From contig CALKJX010000091.1 in the NCBI GenBank assembly GCA_937995555.1, positions 1-9,336 of the forward strand: DNA of 9,336 nucleotides. Reading direction: 5' to 3'. The translations under genes and the position numbers were made by a program. Source of the stretch: an uncultured Elioraea sp. GTDB lineage: Bacteria > Pseudomonadota > Alphaproteobacteria > Acetobacterales > Acetobacteraceae. The notes under the pieces were generated by a model. It did no database searches and had not been told where the DNA came from. It saw nothing but the letters and a program-made list of their open reading frames with translations. Below are positions 1-6,849 of this stretch, in pieces; positions within the stretch are counted from its first letter, which is position 1; every line of letters starts with the position of its first letter.

Positions 1-1
1 C

Positions 2-1291
2 TGGGCCCAGGCCGGGCGCGGGCATTGGGAGCAGGCCTTGGCCACGCTCCGCCCGCTGGCCGACGGTGCGCGGTTCCGCGGCGCCTTCGCGCTGCATGCG
101 GGGCTGATCGCCGATCTCGCCGACCGGCCGCGCGAGGCCGAACGCTGGTACGGGATCGCCGCCGCCGAGAGCGGGGCGAGTCTGCGCGCGGCTGAGATCC
201 AGGCAAGCTTCGCCGCGCGCCAGGGCCGGCTCGAGGACGCGCGCCGCCTCCTCGCCGAGATCGCCGCCGGCTCCGACGACATCGCCATGGTCGAGGCGCG
301 GCTGCTGCGCGACCTGGAGCGCCGCCCGGTCGGCACGGCCGCCGACGGCATGGCCGAGGCGCTGCTGACCCTCGGCGGGGCGCTGCGCCAGCAGGAGGCG
401 AGCGAGTTCGCCCTCCTGCTGCTGCGGGTCGCCCTTCTGCTGCGGCCGGATTTCCCGGCCGCGAAGCTGATGGTCGCCGACCTGCTGGAGACCGACCGGC
501 GCTACGAGGCGGCGGCCGGAATGCTGGCGCGCGTCCGCCGCGACAGCCCCTATGCGCCGGCGGCGCGCGTGCGGCTCTCGATGGTGCTCGACCGGCTCGA
601 CCGTACGGAGGCGGCGATTGGCGAGCTGGAGGCGCTCGCCGCTGACGATCCGACGCGCGCCGAGCCGTTCGCGCGCATGGGCGACATCCTGCGCGGCCGG
701 CAGCGCTTCGCCGAGGCCGCGCGCGCCTATGACCGCGCGGTGGAACGCCTCGGGCCGCCCGAGCGGCGGCAATGGACGCTCTACTACGCCCGCGGCATCG
801 CGCATGAGCGTACGAAGGACTGGCCGCGCGCCGAGGCCGATTTCCTCAAGGCGCTCGAACTGTCACCGGACCAGCCCTACGTGCTGAACTATCTCGGCTA
901 CACCTGGGCGGATCAGGGCCGTGAGCTCGCGCGTGCGAAGCGCATGATCGAGCGCGCGGTGGAGCTTCGCCCGCATGACGGGCACATCATCGACTCCCTC
1001 GGCTGGGTGCTGTTCCGCATGGGCGACTACCGCGGCGCCGTGCGCTGGCTCGAACGCGCGGTCGAGCTGGTGCCGCGCGACCCGGTGATCAACGACCATC
1101 TGGGCGACGCCTACTGGATGGTCGGACGCCAGAACGAGGCGCAGTTCCAGTGGCGCCGCGCGCTGAACCTCAATCCGGAGCCCGAGGAGATCCCGAGGAT
1201 CGAGGCCAAGCTGCGCGACGGCCTGGTGCTGCCGCCCGCGAATGTCGCTTCCGGCGCCGGCCCGGGCGAGGCGCCCCCCACCCCGCGCTGA
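2..1291 (+). CDS. TPR-repeat protein, 5' end outside window
   Basis: The reading frame is open from base 2 to a TGA at 1289-1291 (429 visible residues), so the gene begins upstream; a TTG at 38 is in frame but is not a credible start. At least six tetratricopeptide repeats are visible in the C-terminal two thirds, at about visible residues 186-217, 218-250, 257-289, 292-324, 327-358 and 360-392. They show the usual pattern of small residues and the AxxxLxxAL-type second helix, for example the segments IIDSLGW and INDHLGDAYW. The N-terminal part is also helical, Ala/Leu/Arg-rich and probably holds degenerate repeats. TPR arrays are protein-interaction scaffolds; no catalytic domain is visible and the partner cannot be read from sequence. 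The tail after the last repeat is Pro/Gly-rich and low in complexity. ispE starts two bases after its stop, so the two are very probably co-transcribed. A TPR gene beside ispE is, to my knowledge, a recurrent arrangement in Alphaproteobacteria. Confidence 0.9.
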   Translation, partial: WAQAGRGHWEQALATLRPLADGARFRGAFALHAGLIADLADRPREAERWYGIAAAESGASLRAAEIQASFAARQGRLEDARRLLAEIAAGSDDIAMVEARLLRDLERRPVGTAADGMAEALLTLGGALRQQEASEFALLLLRVALLLRPDFPAAKLMVADLLETDRRYEAAAGMLARVRRDSPYAPAARVRLSMVLDRLDRTEAAIGELEALAADDPTRAEPFARMGDILRGRQRFAEAARAYDRAVERLGPPERRQWTLYYARGIAHERTKDWPRAEADFLKALELSPDQPYVLNYLGYTWADQGRELARAKRMIERAVELRPHDGHIIDSLGWVLFRMGDYRGAVRWLERAVELVPRDPVINDHLGDAYWMVGRQNEAQFQWRRALNLNPEPEEIPRIEAKLRDGLVLPPANVASGAGPGEAPPTPR

Positions 1292-1293
1292 GC

Positions 1294-2214
1294 GTGAGCG
1301 TCACCGAGACGGCGCACGCCAAGGTCAACCTGTTCCTGCACGTCCTCGACCGGCGCCCGGACGGCTATCACACGCTCGACAGCCTGGTGGTGTTCGCCGC
1401 ACCCGCCGACACGCTGCGCGCCGAACCGGACGAGACGATGTCACTCGCGGTCGATGGTCCGTTCGGCGACGCCCTTGCTGGGCCGGACAATCTGGTGCTG
1501 CGCGCGGCGCAGGCACTCGCGAGGGAGACGGGCACGGCGCGGGGCGCGCGTCTGACGCTGACCAAGGCGTTGCCGGTCGCCGCCGGGATCGGCGGCGGGT
1601 CGGCGGACGCGGCCGCGGCGCTGCGCGCACTCGACCGGCTCTGGCGGCTTGGTCTCGGCACCAACCGGCTCGCCGCACTGGGCGCCGGGCTCGGCTCGGA
1701 CATTCCCGTCTGCGTGCACGGGCAGCCGGCGCGGATGGGCGGCATCGGCGAGCGCATCGCCGCCGCGCCGGCGCTGCCGCGCTTCGGGCTGCTGCTCGCC
1801 AATCCCGGCGTCGCGCTCGCGACCGCCGCGGTGTTCGCCGCCCGCAGCGGCGGCTTCGACAGCCCGGCCACGCTGCCCGGATCGTGGCCGGACGCGGCGA
1901 CGATGGCGCGCGACCTCGCACGCTGCCGCAACGCGCTCGAACCGGCGGCGATCGCGCTCTGTCCGCCGATCGCCACGGTGCTCGACGCGCTGCGCGCCCT
2001 GCCCGGGGCGCATCTCGCGCGGCTCAGCGGCTCCGGCGCGACCTGCTTCGCGTTGTTCGACGATGACGCCGCTGCTGCTGACGCCGCCCGTGCGCTGCGC
2101 GCCGTGCAGCCGTCCTGGTGGATCGCCGCCGGAGTGGCGCCTACGCCAGTCCGCCGTACAGGAACCCCAGCGCCGGCAGCGGCCGCCAACGGCGCGGCAG
2201 ATCCGTCCGCCTGA
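1294..2214 (+). CDS. ispE: 4-diphosphocytidyl-2-C-methyl-D-erythritol kinase IspE
   Basis: IspE phosphorylates the 2-hydroxyl of CDP-methylerythritol with ATP, a cytosolic step of the MEP (non-mevalonate) isoprenoid pathway. It belongs to the GHMP kinase superfamily. With the GTG start at 1294 the protein has 306 residues. Visible are the N-terminal substrate motif AHAKVNLFLHV with Lys10, the ATP-binding glycine loop AAGIGGGSADAA (96-107), the catalytic aspartate in LGSDIPVC (Asp136), and the C-terminal GHMP motif LSGSGATCFALF (244-255). The GTG is chosen because it gives the usual short N-terminus before AHAKVN and lies two bases after the TPR stop; the frame is open further upstream but only inside the TPR gene. 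No good ribosome-binding site is visible, which fits translational coupling. The family is usually about 280-290 residues. The extra length is a Pro/Ala-rich tail (about 283-306) that coincides with the overlap with the opposite-strand gene at 2141-2425, so the tail is probably not needed for activity. Confidence 0.95.
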   Translation: MSVTETAHAKVNLFLHVLDRRPDGYHTLDSLVVFAAPADTLRAEPDETMSLAVDGPFGDALAGPDNLVLRAAQALARETGTARGARLTLTKALPVAAGIGGGSADAAAALRALDRLWRLGLGTNRLAALGAGLGSDIPVCVHGQPARMGGIGERIAAAPALPRFGLLLANPGVALATAAVFAARSGGFDSPATLPGSWPDAATMARDLARCRNALEPAAIALCPPIATVLDALRALPGAHLARLSGSGATCFALFDDDAAAADAARALRAVQPSWWIAAGVAPTPVRRTGTPAPAAAANGAADPSA

Positions 2215-2425
2215 TCGGCGCCACCGAGTAGTGCGGCACGGGCTGCTTGTTCCGCCGCAGCAGATGCTCGTAGTCCCGCACCTGTTGCAGCCGCCAGGCG
2301 CAATCCTCGAGTGCGGCCGCGCGCGTGCGGAAGACCTCGGCGATCCGGTCCGTTTTGGCCACCGTGGCGACAACCGCCCAGAGCGTGTCGTCGGTGGCCC
2401 GCGAGAATATTTCGACGCTGCTCAC
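2141..2425 (-). CDS. small uncharacterised protein (94 aa)
   Basis: I do not recognise a family. The predicted protein has 94 residues and is soluble, with no signal peptide or membrane segment. A helical middle (about 20-55, around AEVFRTRAAALEDCAWRLQQ) is followed by a basic, Pro-rich stretch (KQPVPHYSVAPIRR) and a hydrophobic end (LPALGFLYGGLA). The GTG at 2425 is the only ATG/GTG/TTG in this frame between the terminator at 2481-2529 and the body of the protein; no strong Shine-Dalgarno sequence precedes it. An ATG at 2430 opens another frame and stops after two codons (ATG GCG TGA), overlapping this GTG. Codons are G/C-ending like those of the neighbours and the residue composition is plausible, both arguing for a real gene. 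Its last 74 bases overlap the 3' end of ispE tail to tail. It sits just downstream of the leuCD terminator, so it probably has its own promoter, which I cannot identify. It could still be a chance frame. Confidence 0.6.
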   Translation of the reverse strand: MSSVEIFSRATDDTLWAVVATVAKTDRIAEVFRTRAAALEDCAWRLQQVRDYEHLLRRNKQPVPHYSVAPIRRTDLPRRWRPLPALGFLYGGLA

Positions 2426-2480
2426 GCCATCAGGATCGAGGTTTGCCCTTTCCCTCGCGGGAGTGTGCCACGGATGCGGG

Positions 2481-2529
2481 GCAAAAGAAAACGGGCCGGC
2501 GGCTGGGAGGTTGGTCTGCCGCCGGCCCG
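2481..2529 (-). terminator. intrinsic terminator of leuCD
   Basis: A perfect 12-bp inverted repeat (CGGGCCGGCGGC at 2492-2503 and GCCGCCGGCCCG at 2518-2529) encloses a 14-nt loop. On the - strand the stem is followed directly by TTTTCTTTTGC (2491 down to 2481), a canonical U-tract, so the terminator works for transcription running right to left. It lies about 100 bp beyond the leuD stop and closes the leuC-leuD transcript. On the + strand the stem is followed by CCTTTGAG, not a T-run, so it is not an efficient terminator for ispE. Confidence 0.93.
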
Positions 2530-2630
2530 CCTTTGAGACGACGGCCTGCCGGGAAAGGCGCATCGTCCGTAACGGCATGATGTTGCGCCGCGGCGGGTTA
2601 CCGGTCGGAGGAGAGGCAATTAAGGATCGG

Positions 2631-3266
2631 TCATGTCCGTTGCTGCGGCACGACGTGCCATGCCCAGGGCCGTGCGGCGCGGTCGGCCCGCTGCCAGGCG
2701 GCGATCGCATCGGCTGCGCGCAACGTGAGCCCGATATCGTCGAGGCCGGCGAGCAGGGTCTCGCGCCGTGCCGGGTCGATGGCGAAGGAATGCACCGTGC
2801 CGTCGGGCGCGATCACCACCTCGCGCTCGAGATCGACGGTGACGCGCGCGTTGCCCGGCGCGGCCTCCACCTGTGCCGCGATCGCGCGCACCGTCGTCTC
2901 GTCCAGTACCACCGGCAGCAGCCCGTTCTGGAACGCGTTGTTGCGGAAGATGTCGGAGAAGGAGGGCGCGATCACCGCGCGCACGCCCATCCCCGCCAGC
3001 GCCCAGACCGCGCCCTCGCGGCTCGATCCGCAGCCGAAATTGGCCCCCGCGAGCAGGATCGGCGCACCGCGGAATTCCTTCCGGTTCAGCACGAACTCCG
3101 GATCCTCGGTGCCGTCGGGCCTGCGGCGCCAGATCTCGAAGGCATGCGCGCCCATGCTCTCGCGCGTGGTGCCGACCAGACGCTCGACGCGGATGATCAC
3201 GTCGGTGTCGATATTGGCACGCAGCAAGGGCGCGGCCGGTCCGGTGACGGTGGTGAACGGTTCCAT
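2631..3266 (-). CDS. leuD: 3-isopropylmalate dehydratase small subunit LeuD
   Basis: LeuD is the small (swivel-domain) subunit of isopropylmalate isomerase. With LeuC it converts 2-isopropylmalate to 3-isopropylmalate, the second step specific to leucine synthesis, in the cytosol. The 211-residue length fits the family (about 200). Visible are ANIDTDVIIRVERLV (17-31), the family signature GANFGCGSSREGAVWAL (74-90), and DIFRNNAFQNGLLPV (105-119), which together form the substrate-binding face. The ATG at 3266 gives the usual N-terminus; the frame is open upstream only through the leuC coding region. The start lies two bases after the leuC TGA (3271-3269) with only a weak GAGA before it, so translation is probably coupled to leuC and the subunits made in balance. 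The C-terminus after residue 195 (Trp/Arg-rich) is slightly longer than in the E. coli protein. An intrinsic terminator follows at 2529-2481. No leuB follows. Confidence 0.96.
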   Translation of the reverse strand: MEPFTTVTGPAAPLLRANIDTDVIIRVERLVGTTRESMGAHAFEIWRRRPDGTEDPEFVLNRKEFRGAPILLAGANFGCGSSREGAVWALAGMGVRAVIAPSFSDIFRNNAFQNGLLPVVLDETTVRAIAAQVEAAPGNARVTVDLEREVVIAPDGTVHSFAIDPARRETLLAGLDDIGLTLRAADAIAAWQRADRAARPWAWHVVPQQRT

Positions 3267-3268
3267 TC

Positions 3269-4666
3269 TCAGAACGGCTTGCGGATGTCGGTGATGCGGC
3301 CCGTCACCGCCGCCGCCGCCGCCATGGCCGGGCTCGCGAGATGCGTCCGCGCGCCCTTGCCCTGCCGGCCGACGAAGTTCCGGTTCGAGGTCGAGACGCA
3401 GCGGGCACCCGGCGGCACCGCCTCGCCGTTCGCCGCCACGCAGAGCGAACAGCCCGGCTCGCGCCAATCGAACCCCGCCTCGCGGAACACACGGTCGAGT
3501 CCCTCGGCCTCCGCCGCCTGCTTCACACGCACGCTGCCCGGCACGACCCAGGCCGCGACCCCCGCGGCGACGCGGCGCGAGCGCACGATCGCGGCCGCCT
3601 CGCGCAGATCGGACAGTCGCGCATTGGTGCAGGATCCGATGAACACCCAGTCCACCGCGGTACCGGCGAGCGGGCGTCCGGGCACGAGCCCCTGATACGC
3701 AAGCGCGTCCGCCCAGGCCTTGCGGCGCACCTCATCCGGCGCAGCGTCCGGCGCGGGAATGGGCGCATCGACCGCGATCACGTGTTCGGGGCTCGTGCCC
3801 CAGGTCACCTGCGGCGCGATGGTACCGGCATCGATCGCGTGATCGGCGTCGAAGCGCGCGTCGTCGTCGCTGCGCAACGCGCGCCACGCCGCCACTGCCG
3901 CCTCCCACGCCGCGCCCTTGGGGGCGAAATCGCGCCCGGCGATCCACTCGAACACCGTCTCGTCGGGGGCGATGAAGCCCATGCGTGCGCCCATCTCGAT
4001 CGAGAGATTGCAGAGCGTCAGCCGCTGCTCCACCGGCAGCGCGCGCACTGCGCTGCCCGCCCACTCGATCGCGTACCCCGTACCCGCGCCGGCGCCCAAG
4101 GCCCCGATCGCGTGCAGCACGGCATCCTTCGCCGTCGTGCCGCGCGGGAACACGCCTTCGAACCGCACTCGCATCGACTTCGGCTTCGCGAGCCTCAGCG
4201 TCTGGGTGGCGAGCGCGTGCGTCAGCTCGGAACTGCCGACGCCGAAGGCCAGCGCGCCGAGCCCGCCATTCGTGCAGGTGTGGCTGTCGCCACAGACCAC
4301 CGTCAGCCCGGGCAGCACAATGCCGAGCTCCGGCCCCATCACATGCACGATGCCCTGGCCGTCCTGGCCGAGATCGAAGAGCCGGATGCCGTGGCGGTTG
4401 GCCCCGTCACGCAGCATCGCCACCCCTGCCGTGCCGCGCGCGAAGGTTTCGGCCGTGCGGCCGGGCGCGGTCGCCACCGCGTGGTCAGGGGTGGCGAAGG
4501 CGAGCTCGGGGTGGGGAACCCGATAACCCTTCTCGGCAACCTCGCCGAGCGCACGCGCGCCCGAGAGATCGTGCAGCAGGATGCGGTCGATGTGGATCAG
4601 GTCCTGGCCGCCGCCGGCAGCGGCGATGCGGTGGGCTTGCCAGAGCTTGTCGAACAGGGTGGCCAT
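3269..4666 (-). CDS. leuC: 3-isopropylmalate dehydratase large subunit LeuC
   Basis: LeuC is the iron-sulfur subunit of isopropylmalate isomerase, an aconitase-superfamily enzyme of leucine biosynthesis that works as a LeuCD complex. The 465-residue length matches the family (466 in E. coli). The three [4Fe-4S] ligands are present with canonical spacing: Cys346 in GSCTNAR, and Cys406 and Cys409 in PGCSLC. The aconitase motif VCGDSHTCTNGGLGALAFG spans 124-142, and STSNRNFVGRQG (425-436) supplies the substrate-binding serine/arginine segment near the C-terminus. I chose the ATG at 4666 (MATLFDKLW), the standard N-terminus. An in-frame ATG at 4759 would add a 31-residue Gly/Ser/Arg/Pro-rich extension with no family counterpart that reads through two inverted repeats. 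kup lies 108 bp upstream on the same strand, so leuCD may be read from a promoter in that gap, from kup, or both. No ideally spaced Shine-Dalgarno is present; an AGGA lies 13 nt upstream inside a small hairpin. Confidence 0.96.
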   Translation of the reverse strand: MATLFDKLWQAHRIAAAGGGQDLIHIDRILLHDLSGARALGEVAEKGYRVPHPELAFATPDHAVATAPGRTAETFARGTAGVAMLRDGANRHGIRLFDLGQDGQGIVHVMGPELGIVLPGLTVVCGDSHTCTNGGLGALAFGVGSSELTHALATQTLRLAKPKSMRVRFEGVFPRGTTAKDAVLHAIGALGAGAGTGYAIEWAGSAVRALPVEQRLTLCNLSIEMGARMGFIAPDETVFEWIAGRDFAPKGAAWEAAVAAWRALRSDDDARFDADHAIDAGTIAPQVTWGTSPEHVIAVDAPIPAPDAAPDEVRRKAWADALAYQGLVPGRPLAGTAVDWVFIGSCTNARLSDLREAAAIVRSRRVAAGVAAWVVPGSVRVKQAAEAEGLDRVFREAGFDWREPGCSLCVAANGEAVPPGARCVSTSNRNFVGRQGKGARTHLASPAMAAAAAVTGRITDIRKPF

Positions 4667-4668
4667 GG

Positions 4669-4685
4669 ACAGGATGTAGTCCTGT
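4669..4685 (-). repeat. small perfect hairpin just before leuC start
   Basis: Six-base arms, ACAGGA (4669-4674) and TCCTGT (4680-4685), enclose a five-base loop. It ends two bases before the leuC ATG, and its 5' arm on the mRNA holds the only Shine-Dalgarno-like bases (AGGA) near that start. If formed in RNA it would cover part of the ribosome landing site. The sequence shows the symmetry; a regulatory role is inference. Confidence 0.5.
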
Positions 4686-4744
4686 GGGGGAAGGGCCGGA
4701 AGGGGACCCGATCGCGAGCGCGACGGGACCGATGCCCTTCCCCC
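4686..4744 (-). repeat. 11-bp inverted repeat in the kup-leuC gap
   Basis: Perfect 11-bp arms, GGGGGAAGGGC (4686-4696) and GCCCTTCCCCC (4734-4744), flank 37 bases. That interior holds a further small hairpin (TCGCG 4712-4716 with CGCGA 4719-4723) and a second purine block, GGAAGGGG (4698-4705), which could compete for the same pyrimidine arm. It abuts the small hairpin at 4669-4685. No T-run follows on either strand, so it is not a classical intrinsic terminator. It could be a leader structure for leuCD, a 3'-end stabiliser for kup, or a protein-binding site. Confidence 0.55.
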
Positions 4745-4774
4745 GCGCCCCCATTCCATGAACCGACGCGCCGG

Positions 4775-6685
4775 CTAGATCGCCACCCGGACTCCCAGCT
4801 CCACCACGCGGTCCGAGGGGATGCGGAAGAATTCCGTCGCGGGCACGGCATTGCGCGCCATCACCAGGAACAGCCAGTGCCGCCAGAACGGCATCTTCGG
4901 CACCTGCGCCGGCACCACCACCTCGCGGCCGAGGAAGAAGCTCACCTGCATCGGATCGGCGTCGATCCCGTGCGCCTTCAACTCGGCCAGCGCGCGCGGG
5001 ATGTTGGGACTCTCCATGAAGCCATAGTGCAGGATCACCCGGTGAATGCCCGGGGCAAGCTGCTCCACAATCACACGACGCTCCGCCGGCACCACCGGGA
5101 TGTCGTCGGTCAGCACCGTGATGAACAGCACGCGCTCGTGCAGCACCTTGTTGTGCTTCAGGTTGTGCAGGAGCGCGTTCGGCACGTAATCCGGATTGCC
5201 GGTCATGAATGCCGCCGTGCCCGGCACGCGGATGGTGCGGCTCTGCGGCAGCCGCGCGAGGAACGAGGCGAGCGGCAGGCTGTCGGTGCGCCAGCGATCG
5301 AAGATGAGATCCCGCCCGCGCTTCCAGCTCGTCATCAGCGCGAACAGCACCAGCCCGAGCGTCAGCGGGAACCACCCACCGTCCCGGATCTTCAGCAGCG
5401 TCGAGCCGACGAAGGCAAGATCGATCGTCAGGAACAGCCCGAACAGTGCACCCGTCACCGCCCAGCTCCAGCCCCAGACGCGGCGCGCGACCAGGAAGCC
5501 GAGCAGCGAGCCCGCGGTGAATGTGCCGCTGACGGCAAGCCCGTAGGCCGCGGCGAGGCCGTCCGAGGTGCGGAACGAGAGCACCAGCAGCAGCACCGCG
5601 ATCAGCAGCGCCGCGTTCACCTGCGGCATGTAGATCTGCCCGCGCTCCTCGCCCGAGGTATGGCGCACCGTCAGGCGCGGACAGAAGCCGAGTTGCATGG
5701 TCTGGCGCGCGATCGAATAGGCGCCCGAGATGACCGCCTGGCTCGCGATGATGGTCGCGGCGGTCGCGAGCAGCACGAGGGGAAGGCGGAGCCACTCCGG
5801 CGCCAGACGGTAGAACGGATTGGCGATCGCCGAGGGATCGTCCAGCAGCAACGCACCCTGGCCGAAATAGTTGAGCGTAAGCGCGGGCAGCACGAGCATG
5901 AGCCACGCGATGCGAATCGGCGTGCGGCCGAGATGGCCCATGTCGGCGAACAGCGCTTCCGCCCCGGTCACGACCAGGATCACTGCGCCGAGCACGAGGA
6001 ACCCCGAGATGTCGTGGTGGGCGAAGAACCGCACCGCGTGATGTGGGCTGAGCGCCTGCAGCACGGTCGGGTTGGCCGCGATCCCCGACACGCCGAGCGC
6101 GCCGATCGCGACGAACCAGCATGCCGTGATCGGTCCGAACATGGTGCCGACCCGGCCGGTCCCGTAGCGCTGGACCGCGAACAGCCCGAACAGCACGATC
6201 ACCGAGAGCGGCACCACCAGGCGCTCGAAGGTCGGATCGACCACGTTGAGCCCCTCGATCGCGGCCAGCACGGAGATCGCGGGCGTGATGGTGCACTCGC
6301 CGAAGAACAGGCTGGCGCCGAGGATGCCCACGAGCACGGCCGCGCGCTTGATGCGGCCCTCCGGCAGGCTGCGCGTCGCCAGCGCCATCAGCGCAAGGAT
6401 GCCGCCCTCGCCGCGGTTGTCGGCGCGCATCATCACGGTGATGTACTTGCCGGTCACCACCAGGATCAGCGCCCAGACGACCAGGCTCAACACGCCGAGG
6501 ATGTCCCCCGGCACCGGCGCCACCCCGGGCGTCTGCGTCAGGGCGGCACGCAGCGCATAGAGCGGGCTTGTGCCGATGTCGCCGTAGACGACGCCGAGCG
6601 CCGCCGGGATCAGCCCCAGGCGGGGTGCGCGACGGGTAGGAGCGGCGCGGGATGCGGGGCCGTCGGCCCCTTCGGGCGTGGTCAC
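4775..6685 (-). CDS. kup: KUP-family potassium uptake permease
   Basis: Kup proteins are inner-membrane K+ transporters of the KUP/HAK/KT family, generally driven by proton symport and used for low-affinity K+ supply. The 636 residues fit the family (622 in E. coli). Visible are the signature GVVYGDIGTSPLYAL at residues 31-45, the loop RADNRGEGGILALMAL (87-102), and FFGECTITPAISVLAAIEGL (127-146), which corresponds to the conserved ITPAISVL helix. About a dozen hydrophobic segments fill residues 25-460, followed by a soluble cytoplasmic C-terminal domain (about 465-636). The GTG at 6685 is well supported: an in-frame TAG (6697-6695) lies four codons upstream and the signature begins only 30 residues in. 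There is no well-spaced Shine-Dalgarno, but a GGAGG lies 20 nt upstream in a hairpin. A divergent gene starts at 6850, so the 164-bp gap probably carries both promoters. leuCD follows 108 bp downstream on the same strand, with no obvious functional link. Confidence 0.95.
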   Translation of the reverse strand: MTTPEGADGPASRAAPTRRAPRLGLIPAALGVVYGDIGTSPLYALRAALTQTPGVAPVPGDILGVLSLVVWALILVVTGKYITVMMRADNRGEGGILALMALATRSLPEGRIKRAAVLVGILGASLFFGECTITPAISVLAAIEGLNVVDPTFERLVVPLSVIVLFGLFAVQRYGTGRVGTMFGPITACWFVAIGALGVSGIAANPTVLQALSPHHAVRFFAHHDISGFLVLGAVILVVTGAEALFADMGHLGRTPIRIAWLMLVLPALTLNYFGQGALLLDDPSAIANPFYRLAPEWLRLPLVLLATAATIIASQAVISGAYSIARQTMQLGFCPRLTVRHTSGEERGQIYMPQVNAALLIAVLLLVLSFRTSDGLAAAYGLAVSGTFTAGSLLGFLVARRVWGWSWAVTGALFGLFLTIDLAFVGSTLLKIRDGGWFPLTLGLVLFALMTSWKRGRDLIFDRWRTDSLPLASFLARLPQSRTIRVPGTAAFMTGNPDYVPNALLHNLKHNKVLHERVLFITVLTDDIPVVPAERRVIVEQLAPGIHRVILHYGFMESPNIPRALAELKAHGIDADPMQVSFFLGREVVVPAQVPKMPFWRHWLFLVMARNAVPATEFFRIPSDRVVELGVRVAI

Positions 6686-6722
6686 GGGCCTGGGCTATAC
6701 ACCCGCCTCCGGGGGGGGCGGG
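6682..6722 (-). promoter_or_regulatory. possible kup leader: GC hairpin and mini-ORF
   Basis: Read on the - strand, a stem of about nine pairs (arms 6722-6714 and 6710-6702, one G-U pair, three-base loop, including an 8-C run) carries GGAGG at 6710-6706 in its 3' arm. Three bases later a GTG (6702) opens a six-codon frame, GTG TAT AGC CCA GGC CCG. Its TGA (6684-6682) overlaps the kup GTG as GTGA. This is the arrangement expected for a short leader ORF coupled to the main gene. However, the GGAGG-to-GTG spacing is shorter than ideal and the frame is so short that chance is quite possible. Confidence 0.25.
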
Positions 6723-6849
6723 AAGCCCAATCCCGAGATTCTGGGCTGCGCCCGGCGCGGCCGTTGCGCCGGCGGCCCGGCGGTGCCCATCGCGGCGGCC
6801 GGGTGCTACAAGCGACCCGACGGACGAGGCAAGGGGACGACAGGAACCG

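Noticed and set aside
1368..2303. A 311-codon open frame antisense to ispE
   Set aside because: Its Ala/Ser/Arg-rich low-complexity product is antisense to a clear GHMP kinase; a high-GC shadow.
2325..3695. A 456-codon + strand frame antisense to leuD and part of leuC
   Set aside because: It crosses the leuD-leuC junction and the terminator, and shows no conserved domain.
4686..4744. Leucine-responsive attenuator with leader peptide upstream of leuC
   Set aside because: No short frame rich in leucine codons is present and no T-run follows the stem.
4667..4759. N-terminal extension of LeuC from an ATG at 4759
   Set aside because: The 31 added residues are low in complexity, absent from the family and encoded by the inverted-repeat region; the ATG at 4666 gives the standard N-terminus.
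6686..6849. Sigma-70 promoters for kup and the divergent gene
   Set aside because: TATA-like bases near 6696-6700 and a TGCTACAA at about 6803-6810 were seen, but no -35 box at proper spacing accompanies either.
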